From: Novosphingobium sp.
GTDB lineage: Bacteria; Pseudomonadota; Alphaproteobacteria; Sphingomonadales; Sphingomonadaceae
Direction of reading: 5' to 3'
Length of the DNA: 6,919 nucleotides
Assembly: GCA_027490345.1 (NCBI GenBank)
Contig: JAIXYF010000164.1
Location: forward strand, 1-6,919
The translations under genes were made by a program, and so were the position numbers. Each line of letters begins with the position of its first letter. Within the stretch, counting starts at the first letter, position 1. This document shows positions 1 to 5,437 of the stretch, piece after piece. A model generated the notes under the pieces. The model searched no databases and was not told the origin of the DNA. It worked only from the letters and a program-made list of their open reading frames with translations.

Positions 1-1797
1 CAGTACCTTGATCGCAACAAGCAGCCGCTGATGCCTGAACCGATCGCGATTTCAGCCAGCCGCGACGGCGTGGGCATCGATGTCGCGCTCGAATGGAACG
101 ACAGCTATTACGAAAACGTCCTCGCCTTCACCAACAACATCCCTCAGCGCGACGGCGGCACGCACCTCGCCGCTTTCCGCGCTGCGCTGACGCGCACGCT
201 GAATGGCTATGCAGACCGTTCGGGGATGCTCAAGAAGGAAAAAGTCAGCCTGACCGGCGATGACATGCGCGAAGGGCTGACCGCCATTGTCTCGGTCAAG
301 CTGCCGGACCCGAAGTTTTCCAGCCAGACCAAGGACAAGCTGGTCTCCTCGGAAGTGCGCCAGCCGCTGGAAAGCCTGATGGCCGACAAGATGAGCGAAT
401 GGCTGGAGGAAAACCCCGCTCATGCCCGCGCCGTGATCCAGAAGGTGATCGATGCCGCTGCGGCGCGCGAAGCCGCGAAAAAGGCGCGCGAGCTGACCCG
501 GCGCAAGGGCGCGATGGATATCGCCAGCCTGCCCGGCAAGCTGGCAGACTGCCAGGAGCGCGATCCTGCCAAGTGCGAACTGTTTCTGGTCGAAGGCGAT
601 TCGGCAGGCGGTTCGGCCAAGCAGGGGCGTGATCGCCACTTTCAGGCGATCCTGCCGCTGAAGGGCAAGATCCTGAATGTGGAGCGCGCCCGGTTTGATC
701 GGATCATCGGTTCCAAGGAAGTCGGCACGCTGATTCAGGCGATGGGCACCGGCATTCGTGACGAATTCAACCTCGGCAAGCTGCGCTATCACAAGATCGT
801 GATCATGACCGACGCGGACGTGGATGGCGCGCATATCCGCACCTTGCTGCTCACGTTCTTCCACCGCCAGATGCCGGAAATCATCCGCGCCGGGCACCTC
901 TTCATCGCCCAGCCGCCGCTCTACAAGGTGGCCAAGGGCCGCAGCGAGGTCTACCTCAAGGACGGCCCCGCGCTGGATCGCTATCTGGTGGAGGCAGGGC
1001 TGGCAGGCCGCGTGCTGGAAACCGCCGGCGGCGCGCGCAGCGGGGCGGATCTTGCCAGCCTTGTCGATCATGCGCTGCGGCTGCGCAATCTGATGGCCTT
1101 TGCGCCCAAACGCTATGATCCCGCCATCATCGAGGCGCTGGCTTTGGCAGGCGCGCTTGAACCGGAAATGACCGCTGCCGCGCGGGAAGCGGCGCTGGCC
1201 GCCAGCGTCCGCTGGCTCGACCGGGGCGACCGCGAGGCGCGCTGGGTTGCCGAAGTGACCCCGGAAGGCGGCTATGCCATCCGGCGCGTTTGGCGGGGTG
1301 TGACCGATCAGCACCCGATCGAGGCCGGGTTCCTTTCCAGCGCCGAAGCGCGCAAGCTCGCCCGCCTCGCCGGAGAGCAGGCCGAAGTCTATGCCGTCCC
1401 CGCCCGGCTCGTGCGTACCGGCGCTGCCGTAGCGGCTGAGCCGGAGCCCGAAGCCGTGGTGGAAGAGCAGGAAGGCGAGGCCGAAGCCGCAGCCCCCGCG
1501 CGCCCGGCAGCCAAGGACAGCGCAGGCATCACCCGCCCCTCCGAACTCCTCGCGCAAGTGCTGGCGGCCGGCCGCAAGGGCCTTTCCATCTCGCGCTACA
1601 AGGGCCTTGGCGAAATGAACGCCGATCAGCTCTGGGAAACCACGCTCGATCCCTCGCAGCGTTCGCTGCTGCAGGTGAAGATGGAAGACGCGGACGTGAC
1701 CGACGAGATCTTCACCCGCCTTATGGGCGACGTGGTCGAGCCGCGTCGCGATTTCATTCAGGAAAACGCGCTCAACGTGGCGAACCTGGACGTTTGA
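1..1797 (+). CDS. gyrB: DNA gyrase subunit B, C-terminal part (5' end outside window)
   Basis: GyrB is the ATPase subunit of DNA gyrase, the cytoplasmic type II topoisomerase that introduces negative supercoils together with GyrA. The reading frame is open from base 1, so the ATG at base 31 is internal. The fragment has 598 codons; the N-terminal GHKL ATP-binding domain and part of the transducer domain are missing. Visible along the fragment (residues counted from base 1) are the transducer-domain QTK loop in FSSQTKDKLVSSEVR (Gln109, Lys111), the TOPRIM motif EGDSAGG (Glu198), PLKGKILNVE, the metal-binding DADVDG (Asp271, 273, 275), then about 200 residues of the Gram-negative type insert, and the tail SRYKGLGEMN ending in ENALNVANLDV. 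The insert includes an Ala/Pro/Glu-rich linker near residues 477-505. The Asp and Lys positions known for quinolone effects in E. coli GyrB (EGDSAGG, PLKGK) look unaltered. No frameshift is seen. GyrB is certain; ParE is less likely because of the insert and tail. Confidence 0.98.
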   Translation, partial: QYLDRNKQPLMPEPIAISASRDGVGIDVALEWNDSYYENVLAFTNNIPQRDGGTHLAAFRAALTRTLNGYADRSGMLKKEKVSLTGDDMREGLTAIVSVKLPDPKFSSQTKDKLVSSEVRQPLESLMADKMSEWLEENPAHARAVIQKVIDAAAAREAAKKARELTRRKGAMDIASLPGKLADCQERDPAKCELFLVEGDSAGGSAKQGRDRHFQAILPLKGKILNVERARFDRIIGSKEVGTLIQAMGTGIRDEFNLGKLRYHKIVIMTDADVDGAHIRTLLLTFFHRQMPEIIRAGHLFIAQPPLYKVAKGRSEVYLKDGPALDRYLVEAGLAGRVLETAGGARSGADLASLVDHALRLRNLMAFAPKRYDPAIIEALALAGALEPEMTAAAREAALAASVRWLDRGDREARWVAEVTPEGGYAIRRVWRGVTDQHPIEAGFLSSAEARKLARLAGEQAEVYAVPARLVRTGAAVAAEPEPEAVVEEQEGEAEAAAPARPAAKDSAGITRPSELLAQVLAAGRKGLSISRYKGLGEMNADQLWETTLDPSQRSLLQVKMEDADVTDEIFTRLMGDVVEPRRDFIQENALNVANLDV

Positions 1798-1873
1798 TGG
1801 CTGTTTCAGTGAAACTGCAACAGGGCGGGGAAGCGGGCCGGTGCCGCCTTCCGCGTCAGCGGAACGAACAATA

Positions 1874-2128
1874 ATGGCAGGCGCGACTTTGGCCGAAATC
1901 CCATGGGATCAGGCGGCCACGATGATCGATCTGGAAGGGCGCGTGCCGATCATCGGCACGATCCGGGAATGCGCGCTGCACTTCACTTTGTACAAGCCCC
2001 ACGCGCGGGAAAACGCGCGGCTGCTGCTGACGGTGCCGGTGCACCGCGAAGGGCGCGCAACGCGGACGTGGCTGCTGGAGCCTGCGGAGATTGCGGTGTT
2101 GGCGGCGCGGCTCAAGGAAGAAGAGTAG
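1874..2128 (+). CDS. Small protein of unknown family, 84 residues
   Basis: I do not recognise this protein. From the ATG at 1874 it has 84 residues. It looks soluble: no signal peptide, no membrane segment, no cysteine pair apart from one Cys in the motif IRECALHF. The middle reads like a small beta-rich fold (IIGTIRECALHFTLYK, then RLLLTVPVHREG), and the C-terminal third (EPAEIAVLAARLKEEE) is a likely charged helix. Codon usage is GC-rich in the third position, which supports real coding. An in-frame GTG at 1841 would add 11 residues (PPSASAERTI). It has a purine-rich GGGGAAG upstream, but I prefer the ATG, preceded by GGAACGAA about 6 bases away, because the extra residues look like leader. 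It lies 76 bases after gyrB on the same strand, so it may be read from gyrB transcription or from its own promoter. It ends at a strong hairpin. Confidence 0.68.
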   Translation: MAGATLAEIPWDQAATMIDLEGRVPIIGTIRECALHFTLYKPHARENARLLLTVPVHREGRATRTWLLEPAEIAVLAARLKEEE

Positions 2129-2147
2129 CAGGGGCCATCGCCCCTGC
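2128..2147 (+). terminator. 8-bp perfect hairpin after the 84-residue gene; possible terminator
   Basis: The arms GCAGGGGC (2128-2135) and GCCCCTGC (2140-2147) are fully complementary around the loop CATC and begin at the last base of the stop codon. A short T run (GGTTTTG) follows only about 14 bases later, so this is not a canonical intrinsic terminator. The position directly after a gene and the stable stem suggest a terminator or an mRNA 3'-end stabiliser. Confidence 0.5.
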
Positions 2148-2202
2148 ACCCCGGGAATCTGGTTTTGCGGGTGCTTAACTGTCCCGCTGTATCCTGTCCG
2201 CG

Positions 2203-2592
2203 ATGGAACTCTATCTTCTCCTTGCCGGGCAGGCGCTTTGCCTGTTCAGCCTGTGGGTGCTGGCGCGCCGCGATTTCGTCCGGCTGACCCGCCCGCCCGT
2301 GCGGGTGGAGGCCGAAGTGACCGGCTATCGCTCGACCTGGAACGAGGGCAGCCGCAGCTACGCCCCGGTCTATCGCTTCACCAGTGAAGGCGCCGAGCAT
2401 GAAGTGGTGGAAGCGGTCTACAGCGGCCCAGAGTATCCGCCGAGGGGGACCATGGTTGTCCTCCGCCATCCCGCAGGCTGCCCCGAATTGGCGCAAGTGC
2501 CAAGGCCGCTGATGTGGCTGGCGGTCTATGGGTTGCTGGTCTTCCTGGAAGGCATGCTGCTGGCGAAGATGATGGGGTGGATCGGGAGTTGA
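2203..2592 (+). CDS. DUF3592-type two-helix membrane protein
   Basis: This 129-residue protein has a hydrophobic helix at residues 3-21 and another at about 103-124, flanking a hydrophilic beta-rich middle. The middle follows the DUF3592 pattern: EAEVTGY strand, then PVYRFTSEGAEHEV, then a Gly-x-x-V-V-hydrophobic stretch leading to RHPAGCPELAQV, which matches the family's usual G-x-V-x-V-x-Y-x-P-x-x-P-x-x-A-x-V ending. The role of this family is not established; members are inner-membrane proteins with the central domain exposed. The start is the ATG at 2203. There is no clear Shine-Dalgarno. A TATCCT at 2190-2195 resembles a -10 box and lies only 7 bases before the ATG, so the mRNA may be leaderless or nearly so. 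The gene is separated from its upstream neighbour by the hairpin at 2128-2147. Family assignment is from the overall pattern, not from a search. Confidence 0.82.
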   Translation: MELYLLLAGQALCLFSLWVLARRDFVRLTRPPVRVEAEVTGYRSTWNEGSRSYAPVYRFTSEGAEHEVVEAVYSGPEYPPRGTMVVLRHPAGCPELAQVPRPLMWLAVYGLLVFLEGMLLAKMMGWIGS

Positions 2593-2612
2593 CGCCCGTT
2601 TGGTGAGACCAT

Positions 2613-2634
2613 CCCCCTCCCGCAAGCGGGAGGG
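2613..2634. repeat. Palindromic repeat unit 1 of a REP-like doublet
   Basis: The arms CCCTCCCGC (2615-2623) and GCGGGAGGG (2626-2634) form a perfect 9-bp stem around AA. It starts 22 bases after the DUF3592 gene stop. Together with the next unit, which begins with the same CCCCTCCCGC, it resembles the short GC-rich palindromes common between genes in sphingomonads. It may also end transcription from the upstream gene. Confidence 0.6.
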
Positions 2635-2658
2635 TGATTGAAGCGCTGCGCTGTAACG

Positions 2659-2697
2659 CCCCTCCCGCCTGCGGAAGGGGTTGGGGGTGGGTAGGGG
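2659..2697. repeat. Palindromic repeat unit 2 with G-rich tail
   Basis: The arm CCCCTCCCGC (2659-2668) pairs with GCGGAAGGGG (2671-2680) apart from one C-A mismatch. The tail directly behind it, 2677-2697, has four runs of three or more G with loops TT, T and TA, so it could form a plus-strand G-quadruplex. The unit shares its first ten bases with unit 1, 24 bases to its left, in the same orientation. This is the usual form of a REP-like doublet; only a genome-wide count can confirm that it is repeated. Confidence 0.55.
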
Positions 2698-3125
2698 CCG
2701 AGCGCCTGTTGGATTGTGCGGCGCCTTGGTGCGGCATCCGGGCAAAGGAAGGAAGATCGCGCGGCCGGTGCGGCGCCTGCGAAACCCCGTGGGAGGGGAC
2801 TGCGGGGCGGCACGCCAAAAGCTGCATCATCTGCGAACGGCCGGATGGGGCAGGACCTGATCCGGCTCGGCCTCATGCCGTCAATGCCCGGGCCCGGGGG
2901 CGGCTCGCAGACCAGCCGGGCTCCTTGCGGTGCATAAGCGCCACGGGGCACTGAACGGAGCGGGCGTGGGTAAATGCCTGGCCAAGGTGTTCGGGCACAT
3001 GTCCCGCCTTGAACCCGCAGCCCACACCGGCCGCGCTGGCCCTTGGCGCGCCGAAGTGATCCGGGGGCCTCGGGCCAGAAGAGCGAGGGCGAGGCTGGCC
3101 TTGCCGGCTCCCGATCTGGGTGGGG

Positions 3126-3154
3126 CATGTAACCTATTTGGTTTGTTTTGTCAA
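3126..3154 (-). promoter_or_regulatory. Leftward promoter-like element in an AT-rich patch
   Basis: Reading the minus strand, a perfect -35 box TTGACA (3154-3149) is followed after 17 bases by TACATG (3131-3126), which matches the -10 consensus at only three of six positions. A 16-base spacer gives TTACAT, also three of six. The patch is clearly AT-rich against very GC-rich surroundings. It lies just after the DUF2442 stop and points into the gene-free stretch, so if active it would transcribe an RNA with no recognised product. Confidence 0.35.
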
Positions 3155-3159
3155 GATGT

Positions 3160-3414
3160 TCAGGCGGCTGCCTTGGCAGGGCGAGTCTGGTCGCCCTTGC
3201 CAGCGAGCAGGCCCGCAACCGAGATATCCTCGTCGATTTCGTCCCAGTGGAGACCGGCACGGCTGAGAGAAACGGCAGCGCGCTGTTCGGGCGTGGCATG
3301 AAGCAGGCGCGGGAACCACGCCAGCGGAACGCCAAGCGTGCGGCCATCATCCAGATCGACCCAGAACGAATCTGCGTCGAAACGGACGGCAAGGGGTTCA
3401 GGCGAAAAAGTCAT
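3160..3414 (-). CDS. DUF2442 family protein
   Basis: From the ATG at 3414 this is an 84-residue soluble protein. The family pattern is clear: an N-terminal beta hairpin (VRFDADSFWVDLDDGRTLGVPLAWFPRL, shown here in part), then TPEQRAAV, and the conserved C-terminal block around LHWDEIDEDISVAGLLAG (residues 55-72). DUF2442 proteins are small and of unproven function; many sit beside DUF4160 genes, as here. The start is uncertain: an upstream in-frame ATG at 3435 would add seven residues, but the family block aligns well from MTFSPEP. With the start at 3414 the gene overlaps the end of the DUF4160 gene by 17 bases, so the two are almost certainly co-transcribed and perhaps translationally coupled. 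The last dozen residues (KGDQTRPAKAAA) are a charged, Ala-rich tail. Confidence 0.85.
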   Translation of the reverse strand: MTFSPEPLAVRFDADSFWVDLDDGRTLGVPLAWFPRLLHATPEQRAAVSLSRAGLHWDEIDEDISVAGLLAGKGDQTRPAKAAA

Positions 3415-3640
3415 GCCAGGCACTTTCGATCTCATCGCGACGCGTTTCTATAACACCGACGAGTTCTGAAAGCACGCGGGGCGAAAAGCCGCGATTATAA
3501 GCGAGCGCCACATCAGGGCGCAGCCAGAATTTGGCCGTGTCGCGTCCCTTCGTGACGTGCACATGGGCCGGTTCGCGCGGATCGCCTTCATTGGCAAAGA
3601 AGTGAAACCGGTAGCCATTCCAGGCAAAAACCTTCGGCAT
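3398..3640 (-). CDS. DUF4160 family protein
   Basis: An 80-residue soluble protein with the DUF4160 signature: GYRFHFFANEGDPREPAHVHV (residues 9-29, in which the NEGDPRExxHVHV core is diagnostic), then AKFWLRPDVALAYNRGF, and the ending AWHDFF. Histidines 26 and 28 sit in the conserved core and could be catalytic or metal-binding, but no activity is established that I can cite. The start at 3640 is secure: a full GGAGGT Shine-Dalgarno (3652-3647) lies six bases upstream. The gene overlaps the downstream DUF2442 gene. DUF4160-DUF2442 pairs recur in many bacteria and have the size, order and overlap of a type II toxin-antitoxin module; that role is an inference. The pair lies 79 bases after nrdB on the same strand, separated from it by a repeat hairpin. 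Confidence 0.9.
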   Translation of the reverse strand: MPKVFAWNGYRFHFFANEGDPREPAHVHVTKGRDTAKFWLRPDVALAYNRGFSPRVLSELVGVIETRRDEIESAWHDFFA

Positions 3641-3656
3641 ACCGTTACCTCCCGGG

Positions 3657-3704
3657 AGTGCGAGGGCTGGTTTATCCTGAGCCTATCGAAGGGGCCCTCG
3701 CACT
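3657..3704. repeat. Hairpin repeat between nrdB and the DUF4160 gene
   Basis: Perfect 11-bp inverted arms AGTGCGAGGGC (3657-3667) and GCCCTCGCACT (3694-3704) enclose 26 bases. The loop reads on the minus strand as CCCTTCGATAGGCTCAGGAT, a short sequence I recognise as a common dispersed intergenic repeat in sphingomonad genomes. It begins 16 bases after the nrdB stop and ends close to the Shine-Dalgarno of the DUF4160 gene. No T run follows in the direction of transcription, so it is better described as a mobile-type repeat that may reduce read-through than as a classical terminator. Confidence 0.6.
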
Positions 3705-3719
3705 TGCCCTTATTCTTGA

Positions 3720-4778
3720 TTACTCCGCCGCGATCCCCGCAGCCGAGAACATGTCGGCCTCCAGCTCTGCCACCAGCTCGTTCGCAGGTTCGGCGGACTT
3801 GGCCTTGCGGCGCGAGTCGAAGCTGGACCACACGGTGTTCCAATCGCCGCGGGTGGCGGCCTTGGAGTATTCGGTGGCGCGGGTTTCGAAGAAGTTCGCG
3901 TGCTCCACGCCGTTGAGCAGCGGGGTGAGCCAGGGGAGGGGGTGTTCCTCGATCATGTAGATCGGCTGGAAGCCCAGCTGGCCAAGGCGCCAATCGGCGA
4001 TGTAGCGGATGTACTTCTTGATTTCCTTCGGGCTCATGCCCGGGACCGGGCCTTGCTCGAACGCCAGATCGATGAACGCGTCTTCGAGGCGGACGGTCCT
4101 CTGGCAGCAATCGATGATGTCTTCCTTCACCGCCTTGGTGAGGCAGCCGCGTTCCTGCACGAAGGCGTGGAACAGCTTGGTGATGCCTTCGCAGTGGAGC
4201 GATTCGTCGCGCACCGACCACGAGACGATCTGGCCCATGCCCTTCATCTTGTTGAAGCGCGGGAAGTTCATCAGCATGGCGAAGCTGGCGAAGAGCTGGA
4301 GGCCTTCGGTGAAGCCGCCGAACATCGCGAGGGTGCGGGCGATGTCTTCATCGGAATCGACGCCGAACTGCTGCAGATAATCGTGCTTGGCGCGCATTTC
4401 CTCGTACTCGAGGAACATCGCATACTCGCTCTCGGGCATGCCGATGGTGTCAAGCAGGTGGCTGTAGGCGGCGATGTGCACCGTCTCCATGTTGGAGAAG
4501 GCGGCGAGCATCATCTTGACCTCGGTCGGCTTGAACACGCGGCCGTACTTGTCGTGGTAGCAATCCTGCACCTCGACATCGGCCTGGGTGAAGAAGCGGA
4601 AGATCTGCGTGAGCAGGTTGCGCTCGTGGTCCGAGATCTTCTGCGCCCAATCGCGGCAATCTTCGCCCAAGGGCACTTCCTCGGGCATCCAGTGGATCTG
4701 CTGCTGGCGCTTCCAGAAATCATAGGCCCAAGGATATTCGAAGGGCTTGTAGGAGCTGCGGGCTTCAAGAAGGGACAT
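3720..4778 (-). CDS. nrdB: Class I ribonucleotide reductase beta subunit (R2)
   Basis: NrdB is the 352-residue radical-generating partner of NrdA. Its di-iron centre makes a tyrosyl radical that is passed to NrdA to start reduction of ribonucleoside diphosphates, in the cytoplasm. All expected ligands are present with E. coli-like spacing: Asp67, Glu98, His101, Glu158, Glu192 and His195, with the radical tyrosine at Tyr105 (METVHIAAYSH). The second ligand pair is in VRDESLHCEG. The length is normal and no frameshift is seen; the C-terminal tail is Ala/Glu-rich (ELEADMFSAAGIAAE) and would dock to NrdA. The start at 4778 has AGGA at 4790-4787, eight bases upstream. The protein is class Ia-like because the tyrosine and carboxylate ligands are all kept. 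In the locus it is separated from nrdA by a PepSY-type gene and two hairpin regions, so it may have separate or conditional transcription. Confidence 0.98.
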   Translation of the reverse strand: MSLLEARSSYKPFEYPWAYDFWKRQQQIHWMPEEVPLGEDCRDWAQKISDHERNLLTQIFRFFTQADVEVQDCYHDKYGRVFKPTEVKMMLAAFSNMETVHIAAYSHLLDTIGMPESEYAMFLEYEEMRAKHDYLQQFGVDSDEDIARTLAMFGGFTEGLQLFASFAMLMNFPRFNKMKGMGQIVSWSVRDESLHCEGITKLFHAFVQERGCLTKAVKEDIIDCCQRTVRLEDAFIDLAFEQGPVPGMSPKEIKKYIRYIADWRLGQLGFQPIYMIEEHPLPWLTPLLNGVEHANFFETRATEYSKAATRGDWNTVWSSFDSRRKAKSAEPANELVAELEADMFSAAGIAAE

Positions 4779-4814
4779 GCGAGGGATCCTGTGCGGAAAG
4801 AAGGCGAATGATAG

Positions 4815-4851
4815 GCGCGGGAAGGCCCGCGCGGAAGGTTCCCGCGCGGGC
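4815..4851 (-). terminator. GC-rich competing hairpins between the PepSY-type gene and nrdB
   Basis: The arms GCCCGCGCGG (4825-4834) and CCGCGCGGGC (4842-4851) form a perfect 10-bp stem around a 7-base loop. A second arm GCGCGGG (4815-4821) can instead pair with CCCGCGC (4826-4832) around AAGG, so the central arm can join only one partner at a time. The region is 37 bases upstream of the nrdB start on the same transcript strand. No T run follows. It could be a terminator for the upstream gene, an attenuator-like switch for nrdB, or an mRNA stabiliser; the sequence alone does not decide. Confidence 0.5.
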
Positions 4852-4880
4852 TAAGGGGTTATGGGCGGCGGGTTTTCCAC

Positions 4881-4898
4881 CACCTGAAAGGACAGGTG
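4881..4898 (-). terminator. Small hairpin just after the PepSY-type gene
   Basis: The arms CACCTG (4881-4886) and CAGGTG (4893-4898) pair around six bases, nine bases beyond the stop codon of the PepSY-type gene. The stem is only 6 bp and no T run follows on the minus strand, so termination here is weakly supported. It may work with the larger hairpin region further downstream. Confidence 0.3.
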
Positions 4899-4907
4899 CG
4901 GCGGGCG

Positions 4908-5294
4908 TTACTTCCAGAACCAGCGCGGGGTGAGCTTCCGCTCCGCCCGGTTGCGCCACATCTGAATGTAGAGCCACAGGCCCGAAAAGCTGAAGAAGAT
5001 CATCGCAAAGCCCGAGAGCAAGCTGATGGCCACGCCGACCGGTCCGAAGGTTTCGCCCGAGTGCAGGTGATGAAACAAGCCGATCAGCGCGCGCGGATCG
5101 CCCGGCTTGGGCTTGGGCCGGCACATGTAGTCTGGCGGGCAAATGAACGCTGGTTTCGCCTGCGCGGCGGTTGCGGGCTTTTTGCTCTCTCCGCCCGCCA
5201 TAAGCGGGAGAATCTGGCTGATTGTGCCTGTCACGGCGATCCACAGCAGGAAAACCCCGAAGAAAACTGAAATCCAGCGGTGAAACTTGCGCAC
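4908..5294 (-). CDS. PepSY-associated transmembrane protein, probably iron-regulated
   Basis: Starting from the GTG at 5294 this is a 128-residue inner-membrane protein. Residues 1-6 (MRKFHR) are a short cytoplasmic start, residues 7-31 a first membrane helix (WISVFFGVFLLWIAVTGTIS), residues 32-84 a periplasmic loop with two cysteines (Cys52, Cys58) that could form a disulfide, and residues 85-110 a second helix ending in GLWLYIQMWRNR. The HRW...AVTG start and the FHHLHSGETFG segment before helix 2 are typical of the PepSY-associated helix family, often found with siderophore uptake genes. Histidines 5, 75, 76 and 78 could bind metal or haem. An in-frame ATG at 5354 was rejected because it would place the Fur-like palindrome inside the gene, whereas the GTG has AAGGGG seven bases upstream. 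The gene sits between nrdA and nrdB on the same strand; its exact function is unknown. Confidence 0.82.
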   Translation of the reverse strand: MRKFHRWISVFFGVFLLWIAVTGTISQILPLMAGGESKKPATAAQAKPAFICPPDYMCRPKPKPGDPRALIGLFHHLHSGETFGPVGVAISLLSGFAMIFFSFSGLWLYIQMWRNRAERKLTPRWFWK

Positions 5295-5313
5295 GGACAG
5301 GCCCCTTATGCAA

Positions 5314-5330
5314 TTGCGAATTATTCGCAA
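5314..5330 (-). promoter_or_regulatory. Candidate Fur box upstream of the PepSY-type gene
   Basis: On the minus strand the 17 bases TTGCGAATAATTCGCAA form a perfect 8-1-8 palindrome. The inner TGCGAAT-A-ATTCGCA fits the 7-1-7 half-site pattern of Fur operators, with the characteristic GAATnATTC centre. It lies 19 bases before the GTG start and directly follows the -10-like box, so a bound repressor would block the likely transcription start. Fur binding is inferred from pattern and from the iron-linked family of the gene; Irr or another regulator cannot be excluded. Confidence 0.72.
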
Positions 5331-5359
5331 GTGTAGCCTGCCGAGGTTGTTCAAGGCAA
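5330..5359 (-). promoter_or_regulatory. Candidate promoter of the PepSY-type gene
   Basis: Reading leftward, TTGCCT (5359-5354) and TACACT (5335-5330) are separated by 18 bases, and each matches four of six consensus positions. The -10 box touches the Fur-like palindrome, which is the usual arrangement for an iron-repressed promoter. Support is moderate because both boxes are imperfect. Confidence 0.45.
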
Positions 5360-5385
5360 GCAGGAACCCTTTCGCGGAACGAAGC

Positions 5386-5437
5386 CATGCCGGACAAGCC
5401 GCAATGTGTTGCCAATTGTATCAGGCAGGCCGGCATG
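5386..5437 (-). repeat. Inverted repeat downstream of nrdA
   Basis: The arms CATGCCGG (5386-5393) and CCGGCATG (5430-5437) are perfect 8-base complements separated by 36 bases. They lie about 40 bases after the nrdA stop and upstream of the promoter of the PepSY-type gene. The long loop and the lack of a T run make it a weak terminator candidate; it might be a protein-binding or dispersed repeat site. Confidence 0.3.

Larger units (their letters stand above)
2593..3159. other. 567-base stretch without a convincing gene
   Basis: Open frames here on both strands give low-complexity, Arg/Pro/Ala-rich products without recognisable domains, and none has a convincing start. The left part (2613-2697) is a doublet of palindromic repeats with a G-rich tail. 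The middle (2841-2865) holds an imperfect palindrome with arms CCGGAT and ATCCGG around CAGG-A-CCTG. The right part (2981-3047) can fold into a compact branched structure. The far right end is an AT-rich patch (3130-3154) unlike the rest, which contains a leftward promoter-like element. I looked for RNase P RNA, tmRNA (including two-piece forms), SRP RNA and 6S RNA signatures and did not find them. An unknown RNA gene or a decayed gene remain possible. Confidence 0.6.

Noticed and set aside
52..1557. A 501-codon open frame on the minus strand opposite gyrB
   Set aside because: It lies wholly antisense to a clear gyrB; the product is His/Gly/Ala/Arg-rich with no recognisable domain, as expected for the mirror frame of a GC-rich gene.
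2700..3130. RNase P RNA, tmRNA (including permuted two-piece), SRP RNA or 6S RNA in the unassigned stretch
   Set aside because: The length and the leftward promoter suggested one of these, but the conserved core sequences of RNase P RNA and SRP RNA, and any tag-peptide reading frame for tmRNA, were not found on either strand; 6S could not be matched.
2526..3392. A 288-codon minus-strand frame across the gene-free stretch
   Set aside because: It overlaps the DUF2442 gene and the DUF3592 gene, crosses the repeat doublet and gives a Pro/Arg-rich product without a domain or good start.
3900..4811. A 303-codon plus-strand frame opposite nrdB
   Set aside because: It is the antisense shadow of nrdB, whose metal ligands are all present.
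5294..5354. ATG at 5354 as the start of the PepSY-type gene
   Set aside because: The extra residues would be encoded by the Fur-like palindrome and promoter boxes, and the GTG at 5294 has a well-placed AAGGGG and gives the family's usual N-terminus.
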